DNA from: Chrysomallon squamiferum | Taxonomy: Eukaryota > Mollusca > Gastropoda > Neomphalida > Peltospiridae | Assembly (NCBI GenBank): GCA_012295275.1 | Contig: CM022672.1 | Coordinates: 16,090,625 to 16,154,624 of the forward strand | Direction of reading: 5' to 3' | Length of the DNA: 64,000 nucleotides | In this document: in pieces, positions 36,752-48,959 of the stretch | Layout of the letters: each line of letters opens with the position of its first letter | Numbering within the stretch: the first letter of the stretch is position 1 | Notes under the pieces: generated by a model | Databases searched by the model: none | Seen by the model: the letters and a program-made list of their open reading frames with translations, nothing else | What the model was told of the DNA's origin: nothing | Program-made: the position numbers and the translations under genes

Positions 36752-37145
36752 CACTCAAAAACATACACAGCTACACACACTCAGAAACATACACAGCTAC
36801 ACACACACAGAAACATACACAGCTACACACACTCAGAAACATACACATCTACACACACACAGAAACATACACAGCTACACACACTCAAAAACATACACTT
36901 CTACACACACTCAGAAACATACACAGCTACACACTCAAAAACATACAGAGCTACACACACTCAAAAACATACACAGCTACACACACTCAGAAACATACAC
37001 AGCTACACACACTCAGAAACATACACAGCTACATACTCAGAAACATACACATCTACACACACACAGAAACATACACAGCTACACACACTCAGAAACATAC
37101 ACAGCTACACACACTCAAAAACATACACAGCTACACACACACTCA
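36752..37145 (+). repeat. 26-bp minisatellite, 15 units
   Basis: The unit is near CACTCAGAAACATACACAGC plus TACACA. Thirteen units are 26 bp and two are 24 bp. Variable sites are CTCA/CACA, A/G at the seventh base and CAGC/CATC/CTTC. Threonine/histidine-rich frames of about 140 residues on the plus strand come from the repeat. Confidence 0.97.
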
Positions 37146-37199
37146 CTCAAGTCACTTTCTTAAATAATGTCAGAAACAAACAGCAGAGACTTTTCTCTT

Positions 37200-37202
<3 letters not shown>

Positions 37203-37243
<41 letters not shown>

Positions 37244-37365
37244 ACACACATAAGCAAATGCTCTAACATATCAATACCCACTCGAACACATACGCTCAAA
37301 AAGACTCACACACAGACATAAATCATCATTCTGTACCAATAGCAAGAAATTTCAAAATGAAAAAT

Positions 37366-37400
<35 letters not shown>

Positions 37401-37603
37401 CAAATAGATTCAGTTTAATCTATAGGCCTACATAAGATAAAACAAAAATATATATCAATAATGAAAAATGTACCTTGTTAATACAAACAGAAACACACAG
37501 ATATACAGTTTAGATCAATCAAAAAAATGAAGCTTGTAAATACATACACAAACATAATTCAAAAGCCAACAAATACAAACACGGAGACAAAAACTGACAC
37601 AAA

Positions 37604-37640
<37 letters not shown>
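37203..37640. repeat. Cluster of three (CA)n arrays
   Basis: CA runs at 37203-37241, 37366-37402 (one CG interruption) and 37609-37639, all in the same orientation and linked by AT-rich sequence. Confidence 0.95.
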
Positions 37641-37642
<2 letters not shown>

Positions 37643-38257
37643 ACAAACATATTTGAGAAAGTAACTAACAAAAATCATTACTGTTTTGATTGTTCTATTT
37701 ATAAGATAATTAAAGTGAAAACTGAAATAACTTTATTAACATCTGTTCTTGGCTGTATTGATCATTGTGACAAGGCCTCTAAATTGCTTTTCTCACTAAA
37801 ACACCTGACACGGTTTTTGCATAGATACAACATTTATATTCAACAGTAGATTTGTTTCTATTAAAGTGGAGAAAGGGCAATAAATAATGGAATAAATTCA
37901 TCTCTTTACATTTTATCCGGTAATTTATTTTTATTTACTAGTTTAAATTGTGGATATATATTTGTTCTTATTTTAATTACTATGTTGTTATTAGTGGTAA
38001 TGTTTTGTAGTAATGTTTATTGATTTCTTGTTTTTCTAATATTATGTTACGTTTTCAATTAAAATTTCATTACCAGTTTTTAAGTTGATCTGCTTTCTAT
38101 AAGGATACTGTAATTGTAAACAACACGTTTTTTGTTTTGTTGTTGTAGCTGTTATTTTTATGGCTTAACAAGCCTGTGCCTGTAATCAGAAACCATTAGA
38201 ACAAATAAATAAGGAAATGGCTTTATGGGCTGCTTTTCAACTTTACTTTATTACAAA

Positions 38258-38258
<1 letters not shown>
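37641..38258. other. AT-rich non-coding stretch
   Basis: No gene or repeat that I can support. Confidence 0.5.
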
Positions 38259-38443
<185 letters not shown>

Positions 38444-39036
38444 CAACAACAAGTTTTTAGAATAACCTATGTTTTCCAAGAGTAATTGTTTTTGCGAACA
38501 TACTGACATAAGCTCTATATTTTTCACCAGTTACTGTTACTGCAAATAGATAGGAAAATAGCCAAAACCATATCTTTAAAAAAATAATTTAAAAATAACT
38601 GTCTAGTTTGCAATATATCTTTTCTTGAAAATCTGTTTCTGTAAAAATAGGGAAATAGAAAAAACAAAACAAAAAATACAAACCAAAAAAACCCACCACA
38701 TATATAAAATACATAACTCGCAACAATACAATTATGTGCTTGAAATAGGCTTATGTGTTTCCTAACAACTATTTCAACAGACAGACAGACAAATAGGGAA
38801 ACAGGAAAGCCATGCATAACTTTAGTAAAGTATTTCAAAATAGGCTGACATAATAAACAAATTCTTGCAGTGCTTGTTTTTGTGCAGCAGATAAAGGAAT
38901 GATCAAATCTGTAACTTTACAAAATTATTTTTAAAAATAACTGTGTGATTTAGCACAGGCACATATTACAACCAACATTTTCAACCAAAACCTTTGTCTT
39001 AGCACACAGCATCATATCACATTTATCTTTTTACAT
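38444..39036. other. AT-rich non-coding stretch
   Basis: A minus-strand frame of 104 codons at 38524-38838 is hydrophobic and phenylalanine-rich with no recognised domain. Not called. Confidence 0.45.
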
Positions 39037-39555
39037 GAAGACATATAAATGCTAATAATGAATCACTGACAGTCAGGGGCGAGCCCAAGTGTTCAGAAAT
39101 GGGAGGGTGAGACCACAATATCCTTTATGTGTGTTACAAGTGTAGGTTAGAATTAACAAGAAATAAAAAGAGCAAAAGAGGGTTAGGATGTACAATTACT
39201 CCTGTAATTAAATATTATATTTTATAAAAAAAAATTTTTTTTTTTTTTTTTTTTAAATACCAGTGGCAGATCCAAAACTTCAAAACCAGGTGTACACAAT
39301 TACTGAAGTGGGATATAACTTTTAAAATACATTTAATTATAAAGAAGAGAAAAACCATAGTAAACCCACCCCTCTGAACAAACAACAACTAAAAAATGAA
39401 ACTGTCATGTGGCACAGAATGTTATATATAAAAAAACACCCAATAACTACTGGGTATACCTTACAAGCACATCCCTGTTAAGTAGTATATAGATGTTACA
39501 TGAATACTTGTAAATGTCAATAATAAATCATTAGCAGTCAGATCACCTCAACAAG
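39037..39555. repeat. Possible old duplication with CAGTGGC-type ends
   Basis: TAAATGCTAATAATGAATCA, followed by an ACAGTCAG block, near 39047 resembles TAAATGTCAATAATAAATCA followed by GCAGTCAG near 39511. Just inside are CAGGGGCGAGCCCAAG (39073) and, at 39260, ACCAGTGGCAGATCCAAAAC. These resemble the CAGNGGCGGATC start common to DNA-transposon remnants, but they are direct rather than inverted. Confidence 0.3.
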
Positions 39556-39564
39556 TTAATCTCT

Positions 39565-39569
<5 letters not shown>

Positions 39570-39595
<26 letters not shown>
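39570..39595. repeat. Poly-T run of 26
   Basis: Uninterrupted T run. Confidence 0.9.
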
Positions 39596-39596
<1 letters not shown>

Positions 39597-39845
39597 CTGC
39601 AGAGACTGAGGGGAATAACTTGCCCATAAAACCATTATAAATTAAGTGTTGACACAAGTTAATAATCTCCACATTATTACTGCTGTCGCATATTTAACTC
39701 ACATTAAGTGTCATGGTTGCCATCATTGAGGTTTTTTTTTTTTCCAAATTCTTATTCCTGTAGCAATAAATGTTTATAGATTAATCCACTAATGCAGGCT
39801 ATCTGCTTAGTTACAGATGTAACCTGAGTGAAACTGTATGTTTAC

Positions 39846-40170
39846 TGCTTTTATTACTAACAGTTTTATTGTTTGATTTATTTATCTATTTTATGTTATT
39901 TTATTTTATTTCATTTTATATATTTATTTATTTATTTATTTATACTTTTATTACTAACTTAGGTTTATTTATTGTTTTTATTTTACTTTATTTACCTTTA
40001 TTTTGTTATTTATTTATTTAATTTAATTTTATTTTTTATTTATTTATTTTTTTTTCTCTTTTTATTACTAAGGTTTCTTTATATATTTTATTTATTTATT
40101 ATTTCATATTATTTTATTTTATTTTATTTATTTATGTTTACTCTTTTTATTACTAACTCAGGTTTATTTA
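39846..40170 (+). repeat. Decayed tandem repeat, about 100-bp unit, with TTTA runs
   Basis: TTTTATTACTAAC or TTTTATTACTAAGG followed by TTTATT recurs near 39848, 39945, 40055 and 40143. Each interval is filled by TTTA/TTTTA runs of different length. Confidence 0.7.
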
Positions 40171-40924
40171 TTTATTGATGGGTTGTTGTTTTTTCAGGGG
40201 TTTTTGTTTTTGTTTCTTTGATTTTTTTTTTTTTTTTTTTTTTTTTACATTTTGAGCCACTGGACATCTATTAATAATAATAATTATAATAATATATAAA
40301 CACACACACATTTAAAAAGTGAGATTTTGTTAAATATATATTAATTATTTATATTTTTAAACATAAACAATGTGAACGCTAAGATGATTTCTTGAATCTG
40401 GATCTGGCTGTGATATATAAAATAAGAAAATGGTACAAGTCTGCCTGACGTGGACACAATCCCTTACAACATCTGCTGACTAATCAGACTGTATGGAGGT
40501 AAGCAAATTATGACTTCTGAGAATTACTGAATATTTTGTCATAACTTATTATTGTGCTTAAGATCATGTTTATAATGATGATAAAAAATTATTATTATTT
40601 TTATTATTATTAATACTACTACTACCAATACAACAATACTACCTCTACTTTTAATGAGGTTTCATTTTTTTTAATTCATTTTTATTGTTTTTATTTTACT
40701 CCATTTTCCAAAAAGGAGTATGTTAAGATAAAAATTAATGGAAAACAGCATGATCTGTAATAACAATTTACAAATTACGTTTTTTTTTTACATATTTATA
40801 TATGTTCAGTTTTTATTAATACTCTTTATTAGTTAATCTGTTTTTCAAATTTATTCATTTATTTATTATCTTCATTTTTCATTTTTTTTTTCTTTTTTTT
40901 TTCTTTTTTGGAGTTTAACAGACA
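40171..40924. other. AT-rich stretch with poly-T
   Basis: Poly-T at 40222-40246 and ATT/ACT runs near 40590-40650. No gene. Confidence 0.5.
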
Positions 40925-41036
40925 AGCAGTTTGCACCAATCACAGCCATCCAGACAGTGCAGTGATTTGCACCACCAATCAGAATGCACTTACAAAAGTA
41001 CTCTTCAAGATGGAGGTAACTGATTTATATTTGCAT
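40925..41036. promoter_or_regulatory. Candidate CCAAT and octamer patch
   Basis: TTTGCACCAATCACAGCC near 40930 and TTTGCACCACCAATCAG near 40967 carry two CCAATCA motifs. ATTTGCAT, the POU octamer, is at 41029-41036. The patch is less AT-rich than its flanks. It may equally be a small duplication. Confidence 0.25.
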
Positions 41037-41382
41037 TATAATGAAATAAAAACAAAATTAAACATACCTAGTAACTGATCTTAACTGATATTGTTTAAGA
41101 TTTGAAATTTTATATTTTATTTAGATTTGTTCATTGTAACAAAATATAAAGATTTTTTTTATTAATATAATTTAGATTGATTTAAAGCAGTTTTAACTGA
41201 GATGTATTTCTCTGAGTATAGCATTATAAAACATTTATAAAAACTATTATTAAAATTAATTATACTCAAAATCTAATAATATTACATATGATTCAGTACT
41301 ACTTCAACAATCAATCACATAAAACATACATGTAAATTATTATTAAAATTAATTTCTAATAAAAAAAATATATATATACACA
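41037..41382. other. AT-rich non-coding stretch
   Basis: Nothing identified. Confidence 0.5.
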
Positions 41383-41470
41383 CACATACATACATACATA
41401 CATACATACATACATACATACATACTTACATACATACATACACACACACAAACACATACATACACACACA
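41383..41470. repeat. (CATA)n then CA-rich array
   Basis: About 14 CATA units with one CTTA interruption, followed by CA and CATA mixtures. Confidence 0.95.
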
Positions 41471-41549
41471 AAACTAGATACTATATTATTTTATTTTTTT
41501 CTAAATCAGGTTTTTTTCTTTTTCTAATTTTTAAAATCAAAGTTAGTGA

Positions 41550-41645
41550 CATTGCTGAGTTGGTGTAAGCTGTGAAGTCTGCACATTGCCAGACACAAAA
41601 CTAGTAAAAGAAGTAACACTTACCCCTCGAGTTTCGACTCATGAT
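41550..41645 (+). repeat. Possible decayed tRNA-like SINE head
   Basis: TTGCTGAGTTGG (41552-41563) fits the Pol III A box at 11 of 12 positions and GTTTCGACTC (41631-41640) is close to a B box. The 67-bp gap is long for a tRNA-derived promoter, so this is weak. Confidence 0.25.
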
Positions 41646-41689
41646 GTCTACTGATGTAATGTATTATCAAAAAAAACGTTAATCTGAAA

Positions 41690-42125
41690 AAACACAATAC
41701 AAATACATTGAGCATACTGTATAATCAAAATAAAGTGTTAAACTGGAAAGCCAAAAACATTATTACATAAACATTAAGTCTAAATTACAGTGAGTAAATT
41801 GCATAAAGATAATCACTTAATTTGTAATGCATACACTACAGTGAGGAAACTGTATAATAATAATAATTTAAAAACAGTGTTAAATTGTTGTCTAAACTAA
41901 AGTGAGTAAGCTGCATAATATTAATAATAATAATAATAAAATAATAATAATAATAATAATAATAGTAGTAGTAGTAGTCTAAACTACAGTGATTAAATTG
42001 TATTAAAAAAAACCCCCAAAAACAATGTTAATTTGTAATATATAAACTACAGTGAGTAAATTGTATAATAATAATAATAATAATATAAAACAATTTTAAT
42101 TTGTAAAGGAGAGAGTAAACTGCAA
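41690..42125 (+). repeat. Decayed tandem repeat hosting AAT microsatellites
   Basis: CTACAGTGAGTAAATTGTAT-like units recur near 41715, 41788, 41835, 41897, 41981 and 42049. They are followed by AATAATAAT runs of different length and AACAGTGTTAATTTGTAAT-like text. The largest internal run is at about 41920-41980 (AAT then AGT). Confidence 0.75.
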
Positions 42126-43410
42126 TCAATCCTGAGGTCACGAAACCATACAAACAGGAAAGAAAAAGTATTAAAATTAAAGAGAATTTCAAAACTGAAA
42201 CTGTAGACTAGAATTAATGGGGAAAAGAAATATCAAAATTAATTCATTGTCTTAATGTGTTACTCACAACAGCCTTAAAGAATTAAGCTGTTATGTTTTT
42301 ATACATCATTCTTTTCATACAATCAATATAACATGCTGTGCAACTTCATATATTTAACTTTATCTATTGCATCATGAATTTGAAATGCTTCACAATCTTT
42401 TTTAATTTATGTATTTTTTCGTTTTTCACAGGGATTTTAATATTGTTTTATTATTAATATTATTATTTTATTTTTTATTTATTTTAAATTTTTTAAAGTT
42501 TTAAAATTATTATTATTATTTATTTATTTATTTTTTAATTTATTTTTTTTATTATTATTGTTTTTGTAGGAAGAGAGAAAAATTCGTTATTTTTACTTGT
42601 TTTGCTTTCTGTTTACTTTTGTTTCATTTCTTATGTATCTTAGCTTTTTTTTACAGATTATTTATTTTATTTTTATTTTTTATTTTTTTTATTTATTATT
42701 TATTAGTTATTATTTATTTTTTTACATTATTCTTTTGTTAATATTATTATTATTTAAATTAAAAAAATTTTAAATATATTTTATACAACTTTTTTCTTAA
42801 CAGTTTGCATATACTCCAAAAAAGTTAATTTTAATCATTTATGAATGTTTTCATTTTATATTACCTAAAACTTTTTTTCCCCATTTCATTAAATGTCATG
42901 ACATGACATCTATAAATGTGATTTAAAAAAAGACATTCTTTTTTCACTTGCTGTAATATAATCAAGGAAAAAACCATAAATTTATATAACACCTGAATAC
43001 AAAAGCTACTCCCCCAAAATGGTTTATTCATTACCATATAAAACCACTTGGCTGAAGGAAAAAATGTAAATTAAAACAAAACTATACTGTTTAAAAAAAA
43101 CAAAAAAAAGATAAAAGTGTCCTTAAATTCAATTTCAGACAAAAAAAAAATAAAAAATAAAATAAAATATGCAGATATTTCAAATTCATTTGTCTCTTAG
43201 TCACTAAGCAAAAAAGAAAAGAAAAGGAAGCAAAATGAAGAAAACAAGAGATAAATTAAAAAGTAGAAGTGTAATAAAAAAGAAAAAGAAAAGAAAGGAA
43301 GATAAAATGAAAAACAGAATTAATAAAAAATATTGCCAATATCCACATTACATGTACATTCAGACATACGTACAGACAAAATAATTTTAAACATGTATAC
43401 TCAGAGACAA
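42126..43410. other. AT-rich low-complexity stretch
   Basis: T/A-dominated at 42400-42800 and A-rich at 43080-43330. No gene. Confidence 0.55.
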
Positions 43411-43438
43411 TGTGTGTGTGTGTGTGTGTGTGTGTGTG
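43411..43438. repeat. (TG)n microsatellite
   Basis: Fourteen TG units. Confidence 0.95.
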
Positions 43439-43784
43439 CCAAAAAGATACACAAACATAAAGATCAACATGTATATATACACATGAACATAAATATGCAC
43501 ATAAACAGACAAACATACACACAGGGACATTTAATGGAAGAGAAAGACAACATATAAAACATCACTCAAACACACATGAAACTGCTGTTAACATGGGCTG
43601 ATGAGAACAATGCCAAACATGAAGAAACTGAGAGGGAGGAGACTACATTTGACTGCTAACACAACAAAAAGTGAAACCTCGGAACTTGGCCTCACTGCTG
43701 CAACACATGTTCCCTGTTACCCACAACATTCATAATGTTCTCTTCCCAATGTAACCATATAACCATTGCAACCACCCCCACCTC
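43439..43784. other. Non-coding stretch
   Basis: CA/TA-rich to about 43520, then a more balanced patch at 43580-43784 without a recognised gene. Confidence 0.45.
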
Positions 43785-43810
43785 TCCACAGGGTCAAAGG
43801 TCAGATAAGT
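43785..43810 (+). promoter_or_regulatory. DR1 element next to GATA site
   Basis: GGGTCAAAGGTCA at 43791-43803 is a DR1 (RGGTCA, 1-bp spacer, AGGTCA). It shares its last base with AGATAAG at 43803-43809, a full WGATAR site. This is the second DR1 in the window. Confidence 0.4.
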
Positions 43811-43868
43811 GTTTGGAGGAGTAAAAGAATAGGCCCTCTTTGCTGGAACTATAAAAGTTCTGCCGTTT

Positions 43869-43952
43869 GCTAGGCTGTACGCTAGGCTTTATGCTAGGCT
43901 GTATGCTTGGCTGTATGCTAGGCTGTAGGCTAGGCTGTATGCTAGGCTGTAT
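43869..43952 (+). repeat. 12-bp minisatellite, seven units
   Basis: GCTAGGCTGTAT repeated seven times with four single-base variants. It lies 60 bp downstream of the DR1/GATA motif. Confidence 0.97.
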
Positions 43953-43954
43953 GC

Positions 43955-44190
43955 AGTAACTGAGGTGTAAAATAAAACCTAATTTCAAAGATTTCTTTCT
44001 TTTTTTAAATTTTCAGTTCTAAGGCTGTGTAATGTAAAAGTCAGTTTTCAGAGGTTAAATAATTCTGAGGTTACCATCTTCTGTTTCTTTTTTAAGTTCT
44101 TTTTTAAAATTCTGAGGTTGTGTAATATAAAACCTATTTTTCAAAGATTCATTTTCTTCTTTTCAGTTCTGAGGTTACCTACCGTCTTCT
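43955..44190 (+). repeat. Decayed tandem repeat, about 45-60-bp unit
   Basis: CTGAGGTTGTGTAATATAAA, CTAAGGCTGTGTAATGTAAA and ACTGAGGTGTAAAATAAAAC begin related units near 43958, 44020 and 44110. TCTGAGGTTACC also occurs twice, near 44064 and 44167. This suggests two alternating unit types. Confidence 0.75.
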
Positions 44191-46185
44191 GATTCATCGC
44201 TCTAATGAACCTGTGATACAACATTTTGAAATAAATCAGAAACTGAATCTATCCATGTGTTTGCAAACAGACAGGAAGGATTTCAGGACTGTTATGACAC
44301 CCCATACATCATTTGAAAACAGCAACAGATGCACTTACACCACATGTACAAACACACATATTTATTTATTCTTTTTGTTATTGTTATGTTAATTACTTTT
44401 TTCTTTCTTAAAAATTAATTATTTGTGAACTTTATTATGATGATGATGATGATGATGATTATAATTATTATTATTATTGATATTATCACCATCATCATTA
44501 TTTTTATTTTTATCTATTTTTATCATGTTCATTATATTTATTTTTTCATTTTTTTCTAAATTTAAATTGTTTTAATTCTGTTTTCAGAGTCCATACATGC
44601 CCAGATGTCATCACCTCTTAAACTGATTAATTTAATCTGACATGGCGATGTCTTTGCCAGTCATCTGCTCTATGTGAAACATCAAAGTCAATTTAAAACA
44701 TTATCTAAAAACAGGCCGTCTTAATTCAACATGTAGTTAAAAATAGGAACTTCTTGACACACTTTCAAACAGACTTTTTTTGTTTTTTTCTTACGTAGGA
44801 TGCATTTCAGAACAGCAATCTGCAGCTTATATTTTAAAAAGTAGTAGCAGAGAATCTTTTCCAGCAGAGAGGAGAGAACATAACACAGATTTTGATATCC
44901 AGTAAATAACTTTTGTTAGAATGCTAAATAATCCAGTGAGTGCATTAAAGTCAAATGATCTTCTGACCCATCATTTTACTCAAATGATTTTTAAAAATGT
45001 CTGGACAGTACACACCTATGATTTTTAATGATCAGTTACACAGACAAACAGAGCTACCCACCATAGAGGATAGATCCAGAAAGCCATCATATTGAAGGCA
45101 AATGCCATATCAATTTACCAACAGTTTTTTTAAATTTTTATTATTGCTACTGCTAATCTTATAGTGCCTATATTACCCAGTGTAGAATTCTATTCATTTA
45201 TGTAAAATCTTACCTGTGTTATTTTTAGTGAGTACATTTATTATACTGTTATTTGTCTAGAAGAAGACAGTGTCACGCAGTTCTTAGACAGATGCTGTTT
45301 TAAATTTCAGAGATAAGACTATAAATAAAATCAGCTTGGTGGTGAACATATGAATGGATATTTGTTTACTGATATTTCAACATATTTCTAAATAAAATAA
45401 AAGAATTATTGGGCATTAGTTATCTTTCAATATGAAGTTGATAAAACTGAGAGAAAAGCTCAGGGATGTCATTCTTGAGGCTATCACTACTGATTAGCAA
45501 AAACATATTGTTTACACTTTCCATTTAGGCAGGGAAGTAATTACCATGGTTTTTGATAAACTTTCCTATATAAATAACAAAAATCTGCTGTTGTTACCAC
45601 TCGGGCAATTCATAGCAGTTAAGTATTTTTTATATACACCTTTACAAGGCAGGTCAGCACAACCCACAACTTTGATGATCAAATGTGGAGTCTAGTTTGG
45701 AACAGGATACATTGAATGAGTTACTGACAATATTTCCTGCACCCATTATAACCAAAGCTAGCTGAGTCTAACCAAAGAGATACAGCCTTTTTACTTACAG
45801 GTTAAACAAATAATCTTCACTTCAGCATAACAGTTAAAATATATCATTATATACACTTAAACATTTTCACTTCAGAGCACATACTAAGATACAAAGAGTT
45901 AAATATATATTTCTTTGAATTCACTTTCAGTTTCATTTTATTTTGGAAACTTTATCCGTCAGCCTTTTTCAGTTAATTAGAAATGAAAGAAAGAAACAGT
46001 TGACATTTTATTTAATGTACCACGGTTAACAATTAAACAAACAAGAATTATTTTTCTAAAAATATCCATTATATGAGACCTTGCATTATTACAACAACAA
46101 AAAATTTCCTTTTTAAGAGAGTAAAACCTTTTAAATATTTAACCTTGAGCAATGCATGTCATAATCTGTGGTTTCTTGTCATCTA
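44191..46185. other. Mostly unique non-coding stretch
   Basis: One (ATG)n run at about 44436-44458. In 45001-46000 I count three CpG dinucleotides. It is one of the longer stretches without an obvious repeat, but no gene is supported. Confidence 0.5.
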
Positions 46186-46475
46186 CTGAAATCAAAGCTA
46201 ACTCCACACCATCAGTAATTACTGAGTCATTGTACTGTAAAATCTTTTACCTTCAGCTGACAAATAAAATTACACCAATTTCCACATCACCCATAATTAA
46301 AGAGTCATTACATTGCAGTGAAAACAGAAACCAAATTAAATCATTTTTCACATAAAAACCTTAAAGAAAAATAATATTAAGTCACTGAATTTGCCATAAT
46401 ATAAATTTATTTCACTGACAAGTGAAATTATAGCCAGCTCTGTACTATCAATAATTATGTGTACTGTAGTAAAAA
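46186..46475 (+). repeat. Decayed tandem repeat, about 78-bp unit
   Basis: CATCAGTAATTACTGAGTCA, CACCCATAATTAAAGAGTCA and CTATCAATAATTATGTGTAC mark related units, each preceded by GAAAT/AAAAT and a CCA block. Offsets are about 75 and 158 bp. The 67-residue frame at 46152-46355 lies mostly in the repeat. Confidence 0.6.
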
Positions 46476-47789
46476 TGAAAATGAAAATGAAATAAATAAT
46501 AAAAAAGTTTTATGTTTTTTTTTTTATCTCGGATGTAGTATTTTTGTATTTCTTTAAATACAAAAGGTAAAATTTGAATGTGTTTTAACATGATCTACAG
46601 GCATCACATAATCCTCTTTACCCAAATACAAGAGAAATAAGTCATATAATAATCTGAATAGTAAATACCACAAGCAATTTCAGAGCAAGTGTCTTTCAAA
46701 AAGAGAAAAAAAATGCCGGTTCTGCATAATTTAAACTTCATGGGTTTATCTTCAACAACTTTCATACACATATTAAGATAAAAAGAAAATCTAAAATCCA
46801 GTTTGCTTTAATCTTTTCAGAACAGCAAAACCCTTCACAAAAGGTCAAGATCTGCCCCTGTAAATTACAACATAATTTTCATTAATGTTTTCAGTATTTC
46901 AAACACCCACACAAATATGTTTGTATCTGCTCTAATGCACTGCAAGCTAATTTTATATTTTCAGCATAGATTTTACTTCTGTCCTTGACTGAATAAGAAT
47001 ATCCTCAAGTAAAAAGTGTTGAATGATGATGAAAAACAAAACACAAAGAGAATATTTAATGGAAATGGAAATGGAAGAAGGCATATCATTTATATACGCT
47101 TACTATTGTCATGTCATATTTAATTTCAGTAATGTCTGTTTATTTCAAAACTATTTTACGTTGCCTTGAATAAAGTACAATTCAATCAAATTACATAAAG
47201 TACGAATGAGTGAAACTATTACAGCAGCTACATAACATGTTAAAAAACAGTTAAACCTCAGTGTAAGTGTACAGCGCAATTAAATTATACAAAAGAATGG
47301 CTGAGATAACATTATAAATCCCTCAAAGAAAATAATGTGAACCATAAAACTGCCTCAAAATAAGCATTACAGAAGAATATGCCTCAACAAAGTGTACAAC
47401 ATGAGCAGATTACCCAAAAGTATGGCAGGGAGAAAATTATACAACTGTATGGCATGCCTCATAGCCTGCAGACTCTCAGCTTAACTGGAACTGACAATTT
47501 GATGTTTAACTGCAGCTGCCAAAATTCCCATCTGGCTTGGCAGAACAATGTGTAACATTGTAACACTGTGATATCACTTCTCTCTTTGATCTGTGTGAAC
47601 AGCCAAACAACACACACAAAAAAGAACCACCAAAAAATACAGCATCTGTGCTCTATGTTAAAAAATAGAATAATAAAAAAAAACACCATTATATAGTGGC
47701 TGTAAGGACCAATCTAGATAAGCAACGACTATCTGTTTCCAGTTTAATCAGATTCCGTTACAGCCTATTTAATTATCCAGTGTTCAATA
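46476..47789. other. Non-coding stretch
   Basis: Weakly repetitive around 47200-47460 (AAGAATGGC, AAGTATGGC and CTGTATGGC variants). No gene is supported. Confidence 0.45.
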
Positions 47790-48175
47790 TAATCATTCCT
47801 TGATTTAAACATTCACTCTAGTCTTAATGTATTTCATCTAGTTACTACTAGAATCAACAAATTCATCTTTAGTTTCAGCTTGTCATTCCAGTATTTAACC
47901 TAGTCACCATATATTCAATGTGGGTAAGTGTGTATTTCAAGCAACTCACAGTAAATTCAATTCTGTCAAAACCAAATTCAACCAGACACCACTGAAGCCT
48001 CTAGTCATCATTAGACTGAACCTAACTGTCCCTGAAACAATCTAGTCAACATCTGATTCTAACTAATACCAATGATTCTACCAAGTTATTACCAAATTCT
48101 AAAAAAGTCAGAACAAAACCCAATCCAGTCAGAATCAAGTCTAATCCAATCAAAATCAATTCTAATCAAAAACAC
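47790..48175 (+). repeat. Decayed minisatellite, short CTAGTCA-type unit
   Basis: Variants of TCTAGTCA followed by ATTCTA or ATTCAA recur throughout. The right end becomes ATCCAGTCAGAATCAAGTCT and ATCCAATCAAAATCAATTCT in steps of about 20 bp. Unit length is unclear at the left. Confidence 0.55.
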
Positions 48176-48959
48176 TGCTTTTGTTTGTTTTTTCTTTTGT
48201 TTCTTTTGTTTCTATTATTTATTTATTTGTTGCTTTTTACCTTTTCCTTCAGTCCAATACCGTAACTGCAAAAATGTCAACAATAACTTTATTTTATTTA
48301 TTTTATTTTCCTCTCTGCTTTACAGTTTTTTGTTTTTTCTCTCTCTCCCTCTTCCTCTCTGACTAACTCAACAATAACTGGTGAATAAACACGAACAAGA
48401 CTGTAACAATTCCACCAGTCTTGTATGTGATTTCGTGCATCTGGCTGCTGCTATGTGTTGTGTGTGTGTGTTGGGCTCGCATATGGTTGCCATTACATTC
48501 TTCCTACATCATTTGAAAAGCTTTCCATTTATTACTGCCAAGTACTGCTGATGTTTTTTAAATGACGTAAACAATCATTAGGGGCCCTGTGTCACTGCAG
48601 TGTGGAAATGGAGGAAGACTTTTACTGTTCCAGCTTTGTTACTTGATACACCAGGTCGACTCCCCACTAAGCCTGGGAGAATAGCCACTTTTCACTTTGT
48701 AGAGTTTAGAGTGAACAATAAAAAATGTGCATTTCAGAAACACATTATGGTTAAATGAAGGGCAGTGAGTCAAGTATCCTTGAGGAATTGGAGATATTAA
48801 GAATATATATAGAAATATTTTTCCTAAGTTTGTAGAGATGTCACTGGCCCTACTTCACATTGTAAAACAATCATTCATAACTTTTTATTATAACATTTTG
48901 CTGTGCCTGTTAATTAATTGAACTATGCATCTGTTTTGTTTCTGCCACATGAAGTATGA
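48176..48959. other. Non-coding stretch with balanced patch
   Basis: The part at 48570-48720 is less AT-rich and holds the 10-bp palindrome CACTGCAGTG and GGTCGACTCC, which is near a Pol III B box. No A box fits. TG-rich near 48455-48470. Confidence 0.4.

Noticed and set aside
36739-37167. Two overlapping frames of about 140 codons, His/Thr-rich
   Set aside because: Both are translations of the CA-rich 26-bp minisatellite in different frames.
48655-48675. tRNA B box in GGTCGACTCC
   Set aside because: No A box at any suitable distance on the same strand.
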